64,000 nucleotides of DNA, from contig NZ_JAVDDX010000003.1 in assembly GCF_030848575.1 (NCBI RefSeq), forward strand, positions 124,001-188,000, in the 5' to 3' direction. The first letter of the stretch is position 1, and every line of letters begins with the position of its first letter. Origin of the DNA: Haloarcula sp. H-GB4 (GTDB taxonomy: Archaea; Halobacteriota; Halobacteria; Halobacteriales; Haloarculaceae). Positions 8,575 through 16,985 of this stretch are shown piece after piece. The notes under the pieces are model-generated. The model made no database searches and had not been told where the DNA came from. It was given only the letters and a program-made list of their open reading frames with translations. Position numbers and translations under genes: made by a program.

Positions 8575-10509
8575 TTACTGTCGGCTGTACCAGACCGCAC
8601 CGCCAACGACTACGAGGAGTCCAACACCACCGATCAGCCACAGTGGCGTCCCGCCGCCTCCAGACTGGTCCGTGACTTCTATCGGGAGACTGTAGGTGTC
8701 TGAAACCCGTTTGTCCCCGTCAGGCGTCTCATACTGGAAGTCAAGATTGAGCGGATACGTCTTGTCCAGCGCATTACTTCCCGCTGAGAGCTGGATGGAG
8801 ACCGTTTCTGACTCACCGGGCTCCAGCTCAGCGATAAACGTTTCATCGTCACTGCTGCTGAGCGGGTCATTGACGAACGCCTTCCCCTCAATGCTGCTCA
8901 GCGTCTTGTCTTTCGTATTCGTTATCGTAAACGTAATCGACCGGTCTTGTCCCACACCGAGCGTTGAATTCTGCACTTCGATGTCGAATTCGTCCTGACT
9001 GCCATCGACTGTTGAACGAACCTCAAGTGTGTCTGCGTCAACCCTGTCACCGTTATCGTCGCGATAGCTCACGCCGAAGTCAAACTGCCGAGCGCCTGCC
9101 TCCGCGCTGTTAGACACGTCAACGCCAAAGCTGAAGTTGGCTGATTCGCCCGCATCGAGATTTCCGACAGCGTACTGCGTCTCTTTTGGCGATAGCGTCG
9201 ATTGCTGGCTTTCCCACGCGATGACAACGTTCTCGACATCACGCGTTCCGGTGTTTGTGAGAGTTGCACTCAGTGATCCGTCTTCGCCGGCCTGAAGTGA
9301 GGTATCAATATTAGACACGTCGAAGTTCTGTTCAGGTGCCGGGCTGAGGCTCAACTGTACATCGTCATAGGTGCTGGTATCGCCCTCTTGATCATCGTAC
9401 TGGACGTTGGCCGATAGCGCGTAGCTTCGTTCCTCAGCATCGGGGCTCGCTGTTGTATCGACTCGGACGGTTCGAACTTCACCGGGTTCCCAGTCGCCCA
9501 CATATGCTATTGTTGAGGAACTCTTGCCGAACGTTATATCGGCGTTCTGTGAGACAAACGTAACAGATGCGTCATCAACAGTCAACGGACCCGTGTTGCG
9601 GAGTTGAACCTCGTACGTTCCCGTGTTGCTGACGGCGACAGAACTGCTTGAATTGACGACCGAGAACCGCTGTTCCGGATCAGGTTCGACCGCGACAGAT
9701 TGTCCGACTGATTGTGTTCGGAGGCCGTCCTCGTTGTCAAATGCGACCGACAGCTCAAACCCGTATGGCTCCGGCTCCGCGGATTCAGCGGAACTTACAC
9801 GATAGTTGAACGTCCGGACTTCACCCGGCTCCCACTTATCAACAAACCGTGAAGTCGCCTCGCCACCACTTACTTCGAGGTCTTGATTCTGAGATGCCAG
9901 CGTTACCGCGGCGTCCCGTGCAGAGCCGTCTCCAGTATTCTCGACGCTAACCGCCACCGTGCCTGTAGAGTCAACACGGGCATTTGATTCAACATCAGTC
10001 ACATTGAATGTGGCGTCATCGGTGACATCGATTTCGATGTCAATAGTTCGGGTCTTCGTCTCTTCGTCCCGTGATCCTGTTCCTTCGGAAATGTAGCTCG
10101 TGTGCTTGTAGTTTAGTTTCAGTTGTGCCTCGTACGTTTCAGAGGAAGCGTCGTCATCCACGCTGATATCAAACGGCACTGTCGCCTGCGGTCCGGTTTG
10201 GAGAGTGCCAATACTTCGCTTTGAGTTCTTGACCGATATCGGCGCGTCGCCAGAGATAAGTTTCACAGTGAGTCCTTTTGCCGTGGTTACCTCACTGTTT
10301 AACGCCGGGTTCTGGGTGGAGCCGCTGTCAAGATCACCAGTGTTGACCAGCGAAATTTCTATTGTCTTTTGCTCACCAGGGGAGACAGTGTCGTCTTCAA
10401 GCGTTGCAACGATATCGGGGCTCCCAACAATCGCAGCGGTTGCCGTTCCGCTAGTTACGACAACGCCAACTACGGCCAGGAGTAGCAGCTTCTGTGCGTT
10501 AGATGCCAT
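8575..10509 (-). CDS. COG1361-type exported surface protein with CARDB-like repeats
   Basis: The 644-residue product starts at MASNAQKLLLLAVVG; an ATG seven codons earlier is less likely. It has a signal peptide (residues 1-26) and then a series of Ig-like beta domains with the CARDB/NEW3 pattern. These include VSVENTGDGSARDAAVTL, VQLRNTGPLTVDDASVTF, ATLTNTGTRDVENVVIAW and FTITNTKDKTLSSIEG, each followed by a phrase like WEPGEVRTF. The C-terminus is a Gly-rich stretch, one membrane helix (WLIGGVGLLVVVGGAVWY) and a short basic tail (SRQ). It is therefore anchored with its repeats outside. Its tight coupling to the RND permease recurs in haloarchaea, and an adaptor-like role outside the membrane is plausible but unproven. 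Confidence 0.88.
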   Translation of the reverse strand: MASNAQKLLLLAVVGVVVTSGTATAAIVGSPDIVATLEDDTVSPGEQKTIEISLVNTGDLDSGSTQNPALNSEVTTAKGLTVKLISGDAPISVKNSKRSIGTLQTGPQATVPFDISVDDDASSETYEAQLKLNYKHTSYISEGTGSRDEETKTRTIDIEIDVTDDATFNVTDVESNARVDSTGTVAVSVENTGDGSARDAAVTLASQNQDLEVSGGEATSRFVDKWEPGEVRTFNYRVSSAESAEPEPYGFELSVAFDNEDGLRTQSVGQSVAVEPDPEQRFSVVNSSSSVAVSNTGTYEVQLRNTGPLTVDDASVTFVSQNADITFGKSSSTIAYVGDWEPGEVRTVRVDTTASPDAEERSYALSANVQYDDQEGDTSTYDDVQLSLSPAPEQNFDVSNIDTSLQAGEDGSLSATLTNTGTRDVENVVIAWESQQSTLSPKETQYAVGNLDAGESANFSFGVDVSNSAEAGARQFDFGVSYRDDNGDRVDADTLEVRSTVDGSQDEFDIEVQNSTLGVGQDRSITFTITNTKDKTLSSIEGKAFVNDPLSSSDDETFIAELEPGESETVSIQLSAGSNALDKTYPLNLDFQYETPDGDKRVSDTYSLPIEVTDQSGGGGTPLWLIGGVGLLVVVGGAVWYSRQ

Positions 10510-11002
10510 ATTAGTAAGACTTCCATTCAATCCGCGGTTCGTTAGTAGTCGTAAACGGCTTCGAAATTCTTCGGTTACCAGTCGTCATGTTCCTGAAGTT
10601 GACTAAACGTTCAATCACATATAGTGCTTTCGTATCTCTTGGGATCGGATCGGAACATCCAATCAATCACAGTCCGCGCTACTCGGTTTCGGTTCTTCGG
10701 TCTATTTGCCTCAGAACGGCCGTAAAGGCCCCAAGTGGACTTAGAGAGACGATACACAAACCGATCTACGAACACGGAGAACTGGAATGCAGTCCAGTTT
10801 ACCCCTTGATGTAGGAGGCAACAGTACGCTTAAGTTTATTGAATGTATAATCAACAGTATAGCTATCTACGAACAGCTGCCCCGACTCAATCCAGTGATG
10901 AAAACGAGATCCCAGACAGGCCACGTGGCCGACAACGAGGAAACAGTAAAACCGTGAGTCATTTGAACCGTACCGCTCAAGCAGGGAACGGTCGATGTAA
11001 CG
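10510..11002. other. Divergent promoter region between the COG1361 gene and the second tetR
   Basis: This 493-base region must hold promoters for both directions. Two candidate regulator sites are visible: TTGACTAAACGTTCAA at 10599-10614, and the palindrome listed at 10919-10930. A minus-strand frame at 10799-11089 overlaps the tetR start and has no family features, so I do not call it. Confidence 0.5.
10919..10930. promoter_or_regulatory. 12-bp perfect palindrome GGCCACGTGGCC upstream of tetR
   Basis: It is its own reverse complement and lies about 73-84 bases before the ATG of the second TetR gene. TetR genes often carry their own operator upstream. There is no independent support, and a 12-base palindrome can occur by chance in a window of this size. 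Confidence 0.3.
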
Positions 11003-11602
11003 ATGACTAACGAGATATCCTTTTTCCGGAATCCGGATGGAACCCGCGAGGAGATCCTCGAGGCTACTTTCTATGCACTGCGTCGGCACGGATACGCGGA
11101 TTTGACTATCTCAAAGATAGGCGATGAGTTCGGGAAGAGTCAGTCGCTGATATATCACCACTACGACAATAAAGACGAGTTGCTGGTAGATCTTCTTGAT
11201 TACATGCTTGAGCAGGTCGAAAACCAGGTTCCGCTTCCCAACCAGTCCCCTGAAGCGTACATCGACGTAATCGTCGACGAAATATTTGGGACCAGCAGCA
11301 ACAGTGATATCGAGTTTTCCCAGGCTGTGATTGAGCTGCGAGCGCAGGCAGCACACGACGAGGATTACAACCGTCTCTTTCGCAGGAGTGATGACTTTAT
11401 TCGAAAGCAGATCGCCCGTGTCATCCAGGCGGGTGTTGATGCCGGCGCATTTGCTGTCGAAGACCCATCGCAGACAGCCGCACTGTTCCACACGGTTTTA
11501 GTTGGGATCCAGGCGGAGCGGATTACCAGCGACGAGGACACAATCGACGACGTGAGAGCCGAATTTCGGCGGTATATCGAGAACTGTTTACTCTCCGAGT
11601 AG
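11003..11602 (+). CDS. TetR/AcrR family transcriptional regulator
   Basis: The 199-residue product has a typical TetR helix-turn-helix. ATFYALRRHGYADLTISKIGDEF and SQSLIYHHYDNKDELLVDLL span residues about 18-65, followed by a helical ligand domain. It resembles the TetR at 5313-5909 in the same positions (Y-A-x-L-[ST]-IS-[KR]-I, IYH-YD-KDELL), so the two are paralogues of one subfamily. It is divergent from the COG1361/RND unit and convergent with the lipoprotein gene, whose 3' end is 28 bases away. The likely role is control of its own gene and of the divergent export unit, an inference from gene order. Family certain. Confidence 0.9.
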   Translation: MTNEISFFRNPDGTREEILEATFYALRRHGYADLTISKIGDEFGKSQSLIYHHYDNKDELLVDLLDYMLEQVENQVPLPNQSPEAYIDVIVDEIFGTSSNSDIEFSQAVIELRAQAAHDEDYNRLFRRSDDFIRKQIARVIQAGVDAGAFAVEDPSQTAALFHTVLVGIQAERITSDEDTIDDVRAEFRRYIENCLLSE

Positions 11603-11630
11603 CCCCGCCAAGTCACGTCTAGCTGAACGA

Positions 11631-12359
11631 TTAACTGCCACCGTCAGCCATCGTGCCGCCACCGGGCATCGACTGGCAGTCTTCTTCGGGTTTCTGGATC
11701 GGGTCAACCGTACCCCATGAATGGAAGTCCCACCGCATTGACTCGCCTTCAATGCGTCGCGGATATCCGGAGTCCGCGAGGATATAGTATGTCAGCGGCT
11801 CCTGAGAGCCTCCCTGAGAGATTTCATACACCAGCACTGCCTCACCATCGATAGTATCCCGACCGGCCGGCGTGATTTCCGGGTTTTCCTCCGGCTGATC
11901 GGAGAAACGGCCTGGATCGACCGCGTCACGATTCATCCCCTGTTGCATCGTTCCCTGGAGACACTGCCCTCCAGTAACAGTGTACGTGCTGTTCCCAATG
12001 TAATACATCTCCATCTGTTGTCCCTGCTGGTCGAACGACCAGTACATATCCCCTTGATAGAAACGGCCAGACATCTCGACGGTCCGCCCTCCAGACTGGA
12101 CTGTGGCTATCATCGCATACGAATCGGGGAATCGTGTAACCTGACCGAACTGTGTCGATCTGTCGTCGTTACCGCGAGCCGTTGATTTATCTGTAGTGGT
12201 TGTCGAGGCTGAGTCAGGCGTTGGTTCGGCACCGCCACCACTCTCGGTTTCACCAGGGCCACCGCTTTGACTGCTGCCACAACCGGCAAGTACAGTCAAG
12301 CCCGAACACACGGCTCCGAGTAGCTGCCGCCTGTGTAGTTGGTGCATGGATACAGACAT
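11631..12359 (-). CDS. Tat-exported lipoprotein, LolA/LppX-like fold possible
   Basis: The 242-residue product starts at MSVSMHQLHRRQ; the ATG at 12347 is equally possible, and codons upstream to 12560 are not leader-like. The twin-arginine stretch HRRQLLGAVCSGLTVLAGC ends in a lipobox (LAG-Cys), so it should be exported folded and lipid-anchored. A Ser/Thr/Gly/Glu linker of about 45 residues follows. The mature part holds repeated beta-strand phrases (MSGRFYQGDMYWSFDQQGQ, MYYIGNSTYTVTGGQC, VLVYEIS, PRRIEGESMRWDFHSWG) that suggest a half-barrel like LolA/LppX carriers. It has two further Cys. No partner is adjacent. Export call confident; fold tentative. Confidence 0.8.
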   Translation of the reverse strand: MSVSMHQLHRRQLLGAVCSGLTVLAGCGSSQSGGPGETESGGGAEPTPDSASTTTTDKSTARGNDDRSTQFGQVTRFPDSYAMIATVQSGGRTVEMSGRFYQGDMYWSFDQQGQQMEMYYIGNSTYTVTGGQCLQGTMQQGMNRDAVDPGRFSDQPEENPEITPAGRDTIDGEAVLVYEISQGGSQEPLTYYILADSGYPRRIEGESMRWDFHSWGTVDPIQKPEEDCQSMPGGGTMADGGS

Positions 12360-12560
12360 CCTCAACTGACGTGTACCACACAAAATACCATGTTTATTGT
12401 TACCATTTGTGTGCCAATCTGGCTGTAAGTCGGATCGGCGTATGTGTATGGGCTGACTGCTGAAGGCTGTATAGCTATATAGTATAGCTGATTCGAGTAG
12501 ATATGAATTCAACCCAGTCAGATTGGAGAAAGTAAATATCGTACCCGAATATTCATACAT

Positions 12561-12571
12561 GTATTATATAT
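12561..12571 (+). promoter_or_regulatory. TATA element of the HalOD1 gene
   Basis: The sequence GTATTATATAT lies 25-35 bases before the ATG at 12596. This is the standard archaeal TATA-to-start distance for a leaderless transcript, and it supports the chosen start. Confidence 0.55.
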
Positions 12572-12595
12572 GCATTCCAGTTGTTTGCTAGATAA

Positions 12596-12952
12596 ATGAC
12601 CGACAACAGCCAGAATCATGAGGCTGACCAGGATGCGGGCCTATTCGCGGCGACAAGCGGCACCCCAACTGAAGTTCGGTACGACCCAACTGGCGATCAA
12701 GAGCTTGCTGCAGTTATTGTTCAAGCCATCGCCGACCAGACGAGAACAGAAACATATCATGAGTCTCCACTGCACGACTACATTGATGTCGGTGCAATTG
12801 AGACACTACTGTTCGGCACGCAGCCAAACGAGTCAACCGGATCAGCGACCCAGACCATCACGTTTCAATACCAAAACTTTCTGGTGACAGTTCGCGCTGA
12901 CGGAGTAATCCAGTTGTCGGGCACTGACAGTTGCAGTCCAAGACGGAACTAA
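12596..12952 (+). CDS. HalOD1 output-domain protein
   Basis: The product has 118 residues. The core (residues 28-110) follows the HalOD1 pattern: an acidic start, a helix LAAVIVQAIADQTRT, the phrase LHDYIDVGAIETLLFG, and a final hairpin ITFQYQNFLVTVRADGVIQLSG. HalOD1 is a haloarchaea-specific domain found after response-regulator or GAF signalling proteins, and as single-domain proteins such as this. Its biochemical action is not established to my knowledge. It stands alone here. The related protein at 53858-54121 lies next to a large REC-GAF-Bat regulator. Confidence 0.82.
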   Translation: MTDNSQNHEADQDAGLFAATSGTPTEVRYDPTGDQELAAVIVQAIADQTRTETYHESPLHDYIDVGAIETLLFGTQPNESTGSATQTITFQYQNFLVTVRADGVIQLSGTDSCSPRRN

Positions 12953-13342
12953 TCGCAGGGCTATAGGACATCTTAGCCGGTCTGATAGCTTCTCTGTGTG
13001 TATACCTCACTGACGATCAATCTCAGAGTCTTCACTTACTGAGTTGGAGAATCTCACACCATCAAACGGGAACACCACGACAGGCTGCAGTAATCAGGCC
13101 TGTAAAACTGTGCAGACAGAGGATTTACGGAATGACCAGATGAAAGATCCGATTCATGTAGTAGGCGAGATCGTTTTGAATTTTCGAACAAGCAATCATT
13201 TGACGGGGAAAACTACTATCCAGCCATTCCTTCCTGAAAGATGGTTTTGAATACACACATCACACGTATTTGATTCTCAAAAGCAATATCAGTAGATTTC
13301 ACAGGAAGTATAGTCGCAGCAACGGGAGAATCGTCACTATGA
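12953..13342. other. Intergenic stretch before the left origin repeats
   Basis: No supported gene. The short frames at 13044-13250 (plus) and 13216-13398 (minus) look non-coding. The sequence becomes AT-rich towards the initiator-binding repeats that begin at 13343. Confidence 0.5.
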
Positions 13343-13489
13343 GACACCACCGTGTCCGGAGTTATTCGCGCTACTAAAGTAAAAATAGACGATTCCAATT
13401 GTCGGCGACGACACCACTGTGTCCGCTGTTCTATATCCTGAAAACCACTCCGTATTAGTCGGTTTCGACACCACCATGTCCGCTGTTCC
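13343..13489 (+). repeat. Origin recognition boxes, left cluster (three copies)
   Basis: Three direct copies of one 23-24-base element lie at 13343-13366, 13410-13432 and 13467-13489. The common form is GACACCACnNTGTCCGCTGTTC; the first copy ends GGAGTTATT. The same element recurs on the other side of orc1. This fits archaeal ORB elements bound by Orc1/Cdc6. The last copy abuts the orc1 stop codon. Confidence 0.85.
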
Positions 13490-14733
13490 TACGTGGACTG
13501 GAAGTCCGAGAGTGTCGCTTCGCTGTCAACAAGGTTAGTGACGGATTTGTGGATTCCAACATCATCAACAGTCTTCTCAAGCGCCGCGAGAATCATTTCC
13601 GGATCCATCTCGAGAGAGTACTCACGGTAGGTCCCTCCACGCCGTCCCTCGTTCCGCTCGATTGCCGAGATGATACCCAACATCGACAACTCACCGAGGT
13701 GGTCACGCATCCGGCGTGGAACAAGGGGGTCGATCCCTGCTTTTTCCGCGAAGTTCGTGTATCGAGGTCTGATATCCCGTGTTCGGGCCGGCGTCTTCCC
13801 TTCCTGATCAAGTGTCACCATCGCGTATACGACCAGATGACCGTGTTGGGTCAGTCCCGAAATACCTTCCTGAATCCGGCCCCGTTCCAGAACGTCGCGT
13901 GCCTCCCGAACAAGGTCTTCTGAAATCGTGTCTGTGTCTTTATCCCGGGCCAGATCGCCCGTTTTCATAAGCAAGTCAAGTGACTGTCGTGCGTCACCAG
14001 CGTCTTTCGCACCGTACGCAGCGCACAACTCGATGACGCCGTCTTCGAGGACACCGTCATGGAACGCTACGTCAGCGCGTTGTTGTAGGATCTGTATCAA
14101 CTCCTTCGCGTCGTATGCAGGGAACTGGATTTCCTCTTCACAGAGTGAGCTCTTGACTTTTGGGGAGAGGTCATCACGGAAAGAGAAGTCGTTCGAGATG
14201 CCGATGATCCCAATCTTCGCAGAACTAAGGTTTTCATTTGCTCGCGCACGCGGGAGTTGATAGAGGATACTGTCGTCTTCGATGTGATCAACTTCGTCGA
14301 GAACAATATAAATAGTACCACCACAGGAATCGAGTTCGGTCCACAGCATATCATACACCGTCGCGCGGGGATATCCTGTCGTACTGATCTGGCTCGTTTC
14401 GTCCCTGAATTCGTTGACGAGTCGGGTAGCGATTTGATAACTACTGGAGAGGCCATCACAGTTTAACATCTTCACCGTGAGATCGATATCCTCGTACTTT
14501 GCTGCGTCTTCTTCGAGATGATCGATTAGATACCGCGTGCCAGCAGTCTTCCCAACCCCCGTCTTACCGTATAAGAAGATATTGTTGGGCTGCTCACCGT
14601 TGATTACGGGCTGGAGAGCGGCTCGATACCGGTTTAGCTCGGTATCACGCCCGACGAGATTATCAGGCTGGTAATCTTCTCGAAGAGCGTCCCGATCCAA
14701 GTAGATCTCGGTGTCGCGTTCGAACATCCCCAT
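13489..14733 (-). CDS. orc1: Orc1/Cdc6 family replication initiator
   Basis: The 414-residue product starts at MGMFERDTEIY; the upstream in-frame ATG at 14781 adds a hydrophobic leader not seen in the family. The AAA+ core carries the Walker A loop GKTGVGKT at residues 56-63, Walker B IVLDEVDHI at about residues 142-150, and a sensor-1-like IGISND at about 177-182. The second half is the winged-helix ORB-binding domain (GHLVVYAMVTLDQEGKTPARTRDI and later). Such proteins bind origin repeats, melt DNA and load the MCM helicase. It is flanked on both sides by copies of one repeat, as expected for an initiator and its cognate origin. Haloarchaea carry several orc genes, each with its own repeat type; which one this is cannot be told here. 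Confidence 0.95.
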   Translation of the reverse strand: MGMFERDTEIYLDRDALREDYQPDNLVGRDTELNRYRAALQPVINGEQPNNIFLYGKTGVGKTAGTRYLIDHLEEDAAKYEDIDLTVKMLNCDGLSSSYQIATRLVNEFRDETSQISTTGYPRATVYDMLWTELDSCGGTIYIVLDEVDHIEDDSILYQLPRARANENLSSAKIGIIGISNDFSFRDDLSPKVKSSLCEEEIQFPAYDAKELIQILQQRADVAFHDGVLEDGVIELCAAYGAKDAGDARQSLDLLMKTGDLARDKDTDTISEDLVREARDVLERGRIQEGISGLTQHGHLVVYAMVTLDQEGKTPARTRDIRPRYTNFAEKAGIDPLVPRRMRDHLGELSMLGIISAIERNEGRRGGTYREYSLEMDPEMILAALEKTVDDVGIHKSVTNLVDSEATLSDFQST

Positions 14734-14770
14734 AGTCGTTGCTTGACGTATTGGAAGGAACATATATAAA

Positions 14771-15423
14771 ACCACCCCCATCCGCAGTGTCCGGAGCGTC
14801 CGCTGTTCTTTTCTTTATAAAGAATTGGGGGGACCCTCCCACCCCACTATGTCCGCAGTAACCAGAGAAGGGTGGGAGGGGGTGAAAGAAAGGAAGGATA
14901 AATTATAGAAAGGTTTATTACAGTCTATGAAGAGCTAGACCGTAATGCAATTTGATAGCTGTAAGCGACAGCACTATAGTATTACTCTAGAGCATTCCTA
15001 GCCTAGGCAAACCATATTTCACCCAAAAATTGCTGTTTCTCTCTCCCCCTCTCGCCTCATCGCGAAGAACAGCGGACAAAGTGGGGTGGGAGTGTTCTCT
15101 CCAATTACTGACCTAGTTTGCGGCTCTCAGACTCCCTTTAAGCGATTCATAGCATTTCTATTGTCTAAGCACACACCGCTGTGTCCGCTGTTCTCCTCTC
15201 TAACCCACCAGAACAGCGGACATCGTGGTGTTATTCCGTCGTAGCCACACCACGATGTCCGCAGTAACTGACCCCGACTTCTCAAGCGCTCAGTAGAACA
15301 GCGGACATCGTGGTGTCCACTTAGAGTTATGCCCTGTCTTCTTCGGTCAGACGCCACAATGTCCGCAGTAATTCGGCAGTAGATACCATCTAATACGGTG
15401 TTACTGCAGACACTGTGGTGTTC
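14771..15423. repeat. Origin recognition boxes, right cluster (about ten copies, alternating)
   Basis: Forward copies lie at 14787-14809, 14841-14863, 15171-15194, 15247-15269 and 15351-15373. Reverse copies lie at 15066-15088, 15210-15232, 15295-15317 and 15401-15423. A degraded partial copy lies at 14771-14788. The common forward form is ACACCACnATGTCCGC, then TGTTCT or AGTAAT. From 15171 on, forward and reverse copies alternate strictly, at about 36-56-base spacing. Confidence 0.85.
14834..14880. repeat. Perfect 11-bp inverted repeat enclosing an origin box
   Basis: CCCTCCCACCC at 14834-14844 is mirrored by GGGTGGGAGGG at 14870-14880. The box at 14841-14863 lies between and overlaps the left arm. 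It could form a GC-rich cruciform at the edge of the AT-rich core. Confidence 0.7.
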
Positions 15424-15528
15424 TCAATGACCAACAATCCACTCGCTACGTTCTACTGCTTTCCATCCGTTCAAGCAATTCAAACACGGGAGTGGCGCAC
15501 TGATATCTAACTGCCTCTGTGGTAGCTG

Positions 15529-16221
15529 TCATCTGAACACGCGTTCAACAAGCTGTGCCTCCGCTTTTCTGAGATGATTCGATGCAGTACTTGGGGCACA
15601 ACCGAGTTCTTCGGCAACGTCCTTGACGCTCCCGTTTCGTGGGACGTCGTAGTAACCAACTTCCTGTCCTGCGGCGAGTGCCTCGCGCTGGCGTGAAGTA
15701 AGGCCGCTGGCGAATGTTCCGGGACTGGCATCGTATTCGCCGACTTTCCGGACAGTTACCGTAATTCCGTCGGGGAGTGCATTTCGGACCTGTTCGAGAG
15801 CGGCAGGCTCCCCGACGACATCGAATAACACTACCCCATGCGGTCGGTAGGCAATCGGCGGGACCACCATTAGCGTCGGCTGTTCGAACGCCGTGTAGAA
15901 CTGCTGTGATTGGTCGGTCTCTTGGCCACGGACAAATGCGTAGAACGCCTCGTCGCGAACGGGTGTAATATCGTAGCTTTCCATGGTTTCGACAGCAGAA
16001 AGCGCCGATTCGTAGGGATCGCGATCGCCGACGACATAGAACAACGTATAGGCAATTCCGTCTTCGACGCCGACTTTCCATGTAACGAGCCATTCGCGCT
16101 TGATTGCCTCACTTTCGGTTATAAAGCGGTGCATCGGACGCTGATACTCCGGTGCATACTGAATCTCCAAGCGGAGATATCTCACAGGCGAGTCCTGGAG
16201 GTGGCTTCTAAATAAAGACAC
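15529..16221 (-). CDS. HTH_10 (Bat-type) transcriptional regulator
   Basis: The 230-residue product has the two-part layout of small haloarchaeal Bat-family regulators. An N-terminal alpha/beta sensor-like domain comes first (RYLRLEIQYAPEYQRPMHRF, then VEDGIAYTLFYVVGDRDPYE and TLMVVPPIAYRPHGVVLFDVVG). The C-terminal HTH_10 domain (residues about 172-230) has LTSRQREALAAGQEVGYYDVP, then VKDVAEELGCAPSTASNHLRKAE. It is divergent from the nuoB-like gene with a 53-base gap between start codons, so the two share a promoter region and this protein may control that gene. Family confident; signal and targets unknown. Confidence 0.88.
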   Translation of the reverse strand: MSLFRSHLQDSPVRYLRLEIQYAPEYQRPMHRFITESEAIKREWLVTWKVGVEDGIAYTLFYVVGDRDPYESALSAVETMESYDITPVRDEAFYAFVRGQETDQSQQFYTAFEQPTLMVVPPIAYRPHGVVLFDVVGEPAALEQVRNALPDGITVTVRKVGEYDASPGTFASGLTSRQREALAAGQEVGYYDVPRNGSVKDVAEELGCAPSTASNHLRKAEAQLVERVFR

Positions 16222-16274
16222 TAGTGTGTACGACAGTTCGCGTATTCGCCTCCACTATCTATCACCATCTGGTC

Positions 16275-16961
16275 ATGAGTAGTGATCGGCGAAATGTGGA
16301 CGATGCACAGTCTGCTGAGCGGGCACGCTGCGGCAGAAACACGAACAACCGATTTAATTCTACACTTCGAGAGGTGCTTGGTTCATCCCCGTTCATACTC
16401 ACGAAATTTGACTCGTTCCTGAACTGGGTTCGGGGGTCTTCCATGTTCGTGCTGCAGTTCGGCATCGCCTGTTGTACCATTGAAATGATGGGCACTCTCG
16501 CAATGAAACATGACCTTGACCGCTTTGCTGCCGGAGTCCCTCGGGCGTCACCGCGACAGGCGGATCTGATTATCGTCCCGGGGACCATTGTTTCGAAGTT
16601 CGCGCCGCGGATGAAGCGCGTCTACGACCAGATGCCCGAGCCGAAGTTCGTCGTTTCGATGGGATCCTGTACTATTTCCGGTGGCCCGTTTCAGGAAGGA
16701 TACAACGTGATCAAAGGTGTAGAGCAGGTCATCCCGGTCGATATCCACGTGCCGGGCTGTCCGCCACGTCCCGAGGCACTCATCTACGGCGTCGCCAAAC
16801 TGCAAGAGCGAATCGCTGAGGGTGAGTCCTCGCCGGTAACGGTCAAGCCATACGAACTGGAGCGGTTCGGCAATCTCGAACGGGATGAAATCGTAGATAA
16901 ACTCGCAAGTGAAATCGACGAGGACGACCTCGTCATGCGGTACGACTGGAATGCGCCATAG
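16275..16961 (+). CDS. nuoB: NADH dehydrogenase-like complex subunit B (NuoB) paralogue
   Basis: The 228-residue product starts at MSSDRRNVDD; the upstream in-frame ATG at 16224 would overlap the divergent promoter. It is a complete 20-kDa subunit of respiratory complex I. All four ligands of the N2 4Fe-4S cluster are present: adjacent Cys66-Cys67 (FGIACCTIEMM), Cys132 (SMGSCTISGG) and Cys162 (PGCPPRPEAL). In haloarchaea NuoB normally lies in a nuo operon and passes electrons to quinone. Here no other nuo gene is near; the neighbours are a Bat regulator and an iron-type binding lipoprotein. It is therefore probably a second copy, either a replacement subunit under certain conditions or part of another hydrogenase-like module. 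Family certain, role open. Confidence 0.93.
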   Translation: MSSDRRNVDDAQSAERARCGRNTNNRFNSTLREVLGSSPFILTKFDSFLNWVRGSSMFVLQFGIACCTIEMMGTLAMKHDLDRFAAGVPRASPRQADLIIVPGTIVSKFAPRMKRVYDQMPEPKFVVSMGSCTISGGPFQEGYNVIKGVEQVIPVDIHVPGCPPRPEALIYGVAKLQERIAEGESSPVTVKPYELERFGNLERDEIVDKLASEIDEDDLVMRYDWNAP

Positions 16962-16985
16962 GCTTCGGACGCCGGCTTGACTACA

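Larger units (their letters stand above)
14734..15425. other. Replication origin region
   Basis: This intergenic region upstream of orc1 holds about ten copies of the initiator-binding repeat in both orientations, split into two groups (14771-14863 and 15066-15423). Between them lies an AT-rich stretch with no repeat (about 14884-15060), the best candidate for the DNA-unwinding element. No open frame here is protein-like. The arrangement matches known haloarchaeal origins, in which an orc gene sits beside inverted ORB groups around an AT-rich core. Confidence 0.85.

Noticed and set aside
10799-11089. 96-codon minus-strand frame upstream of tetR
   Set aside because: It overlaps the tetR start, has no motif and is not acidic; the region is better read as a divergent promoter.
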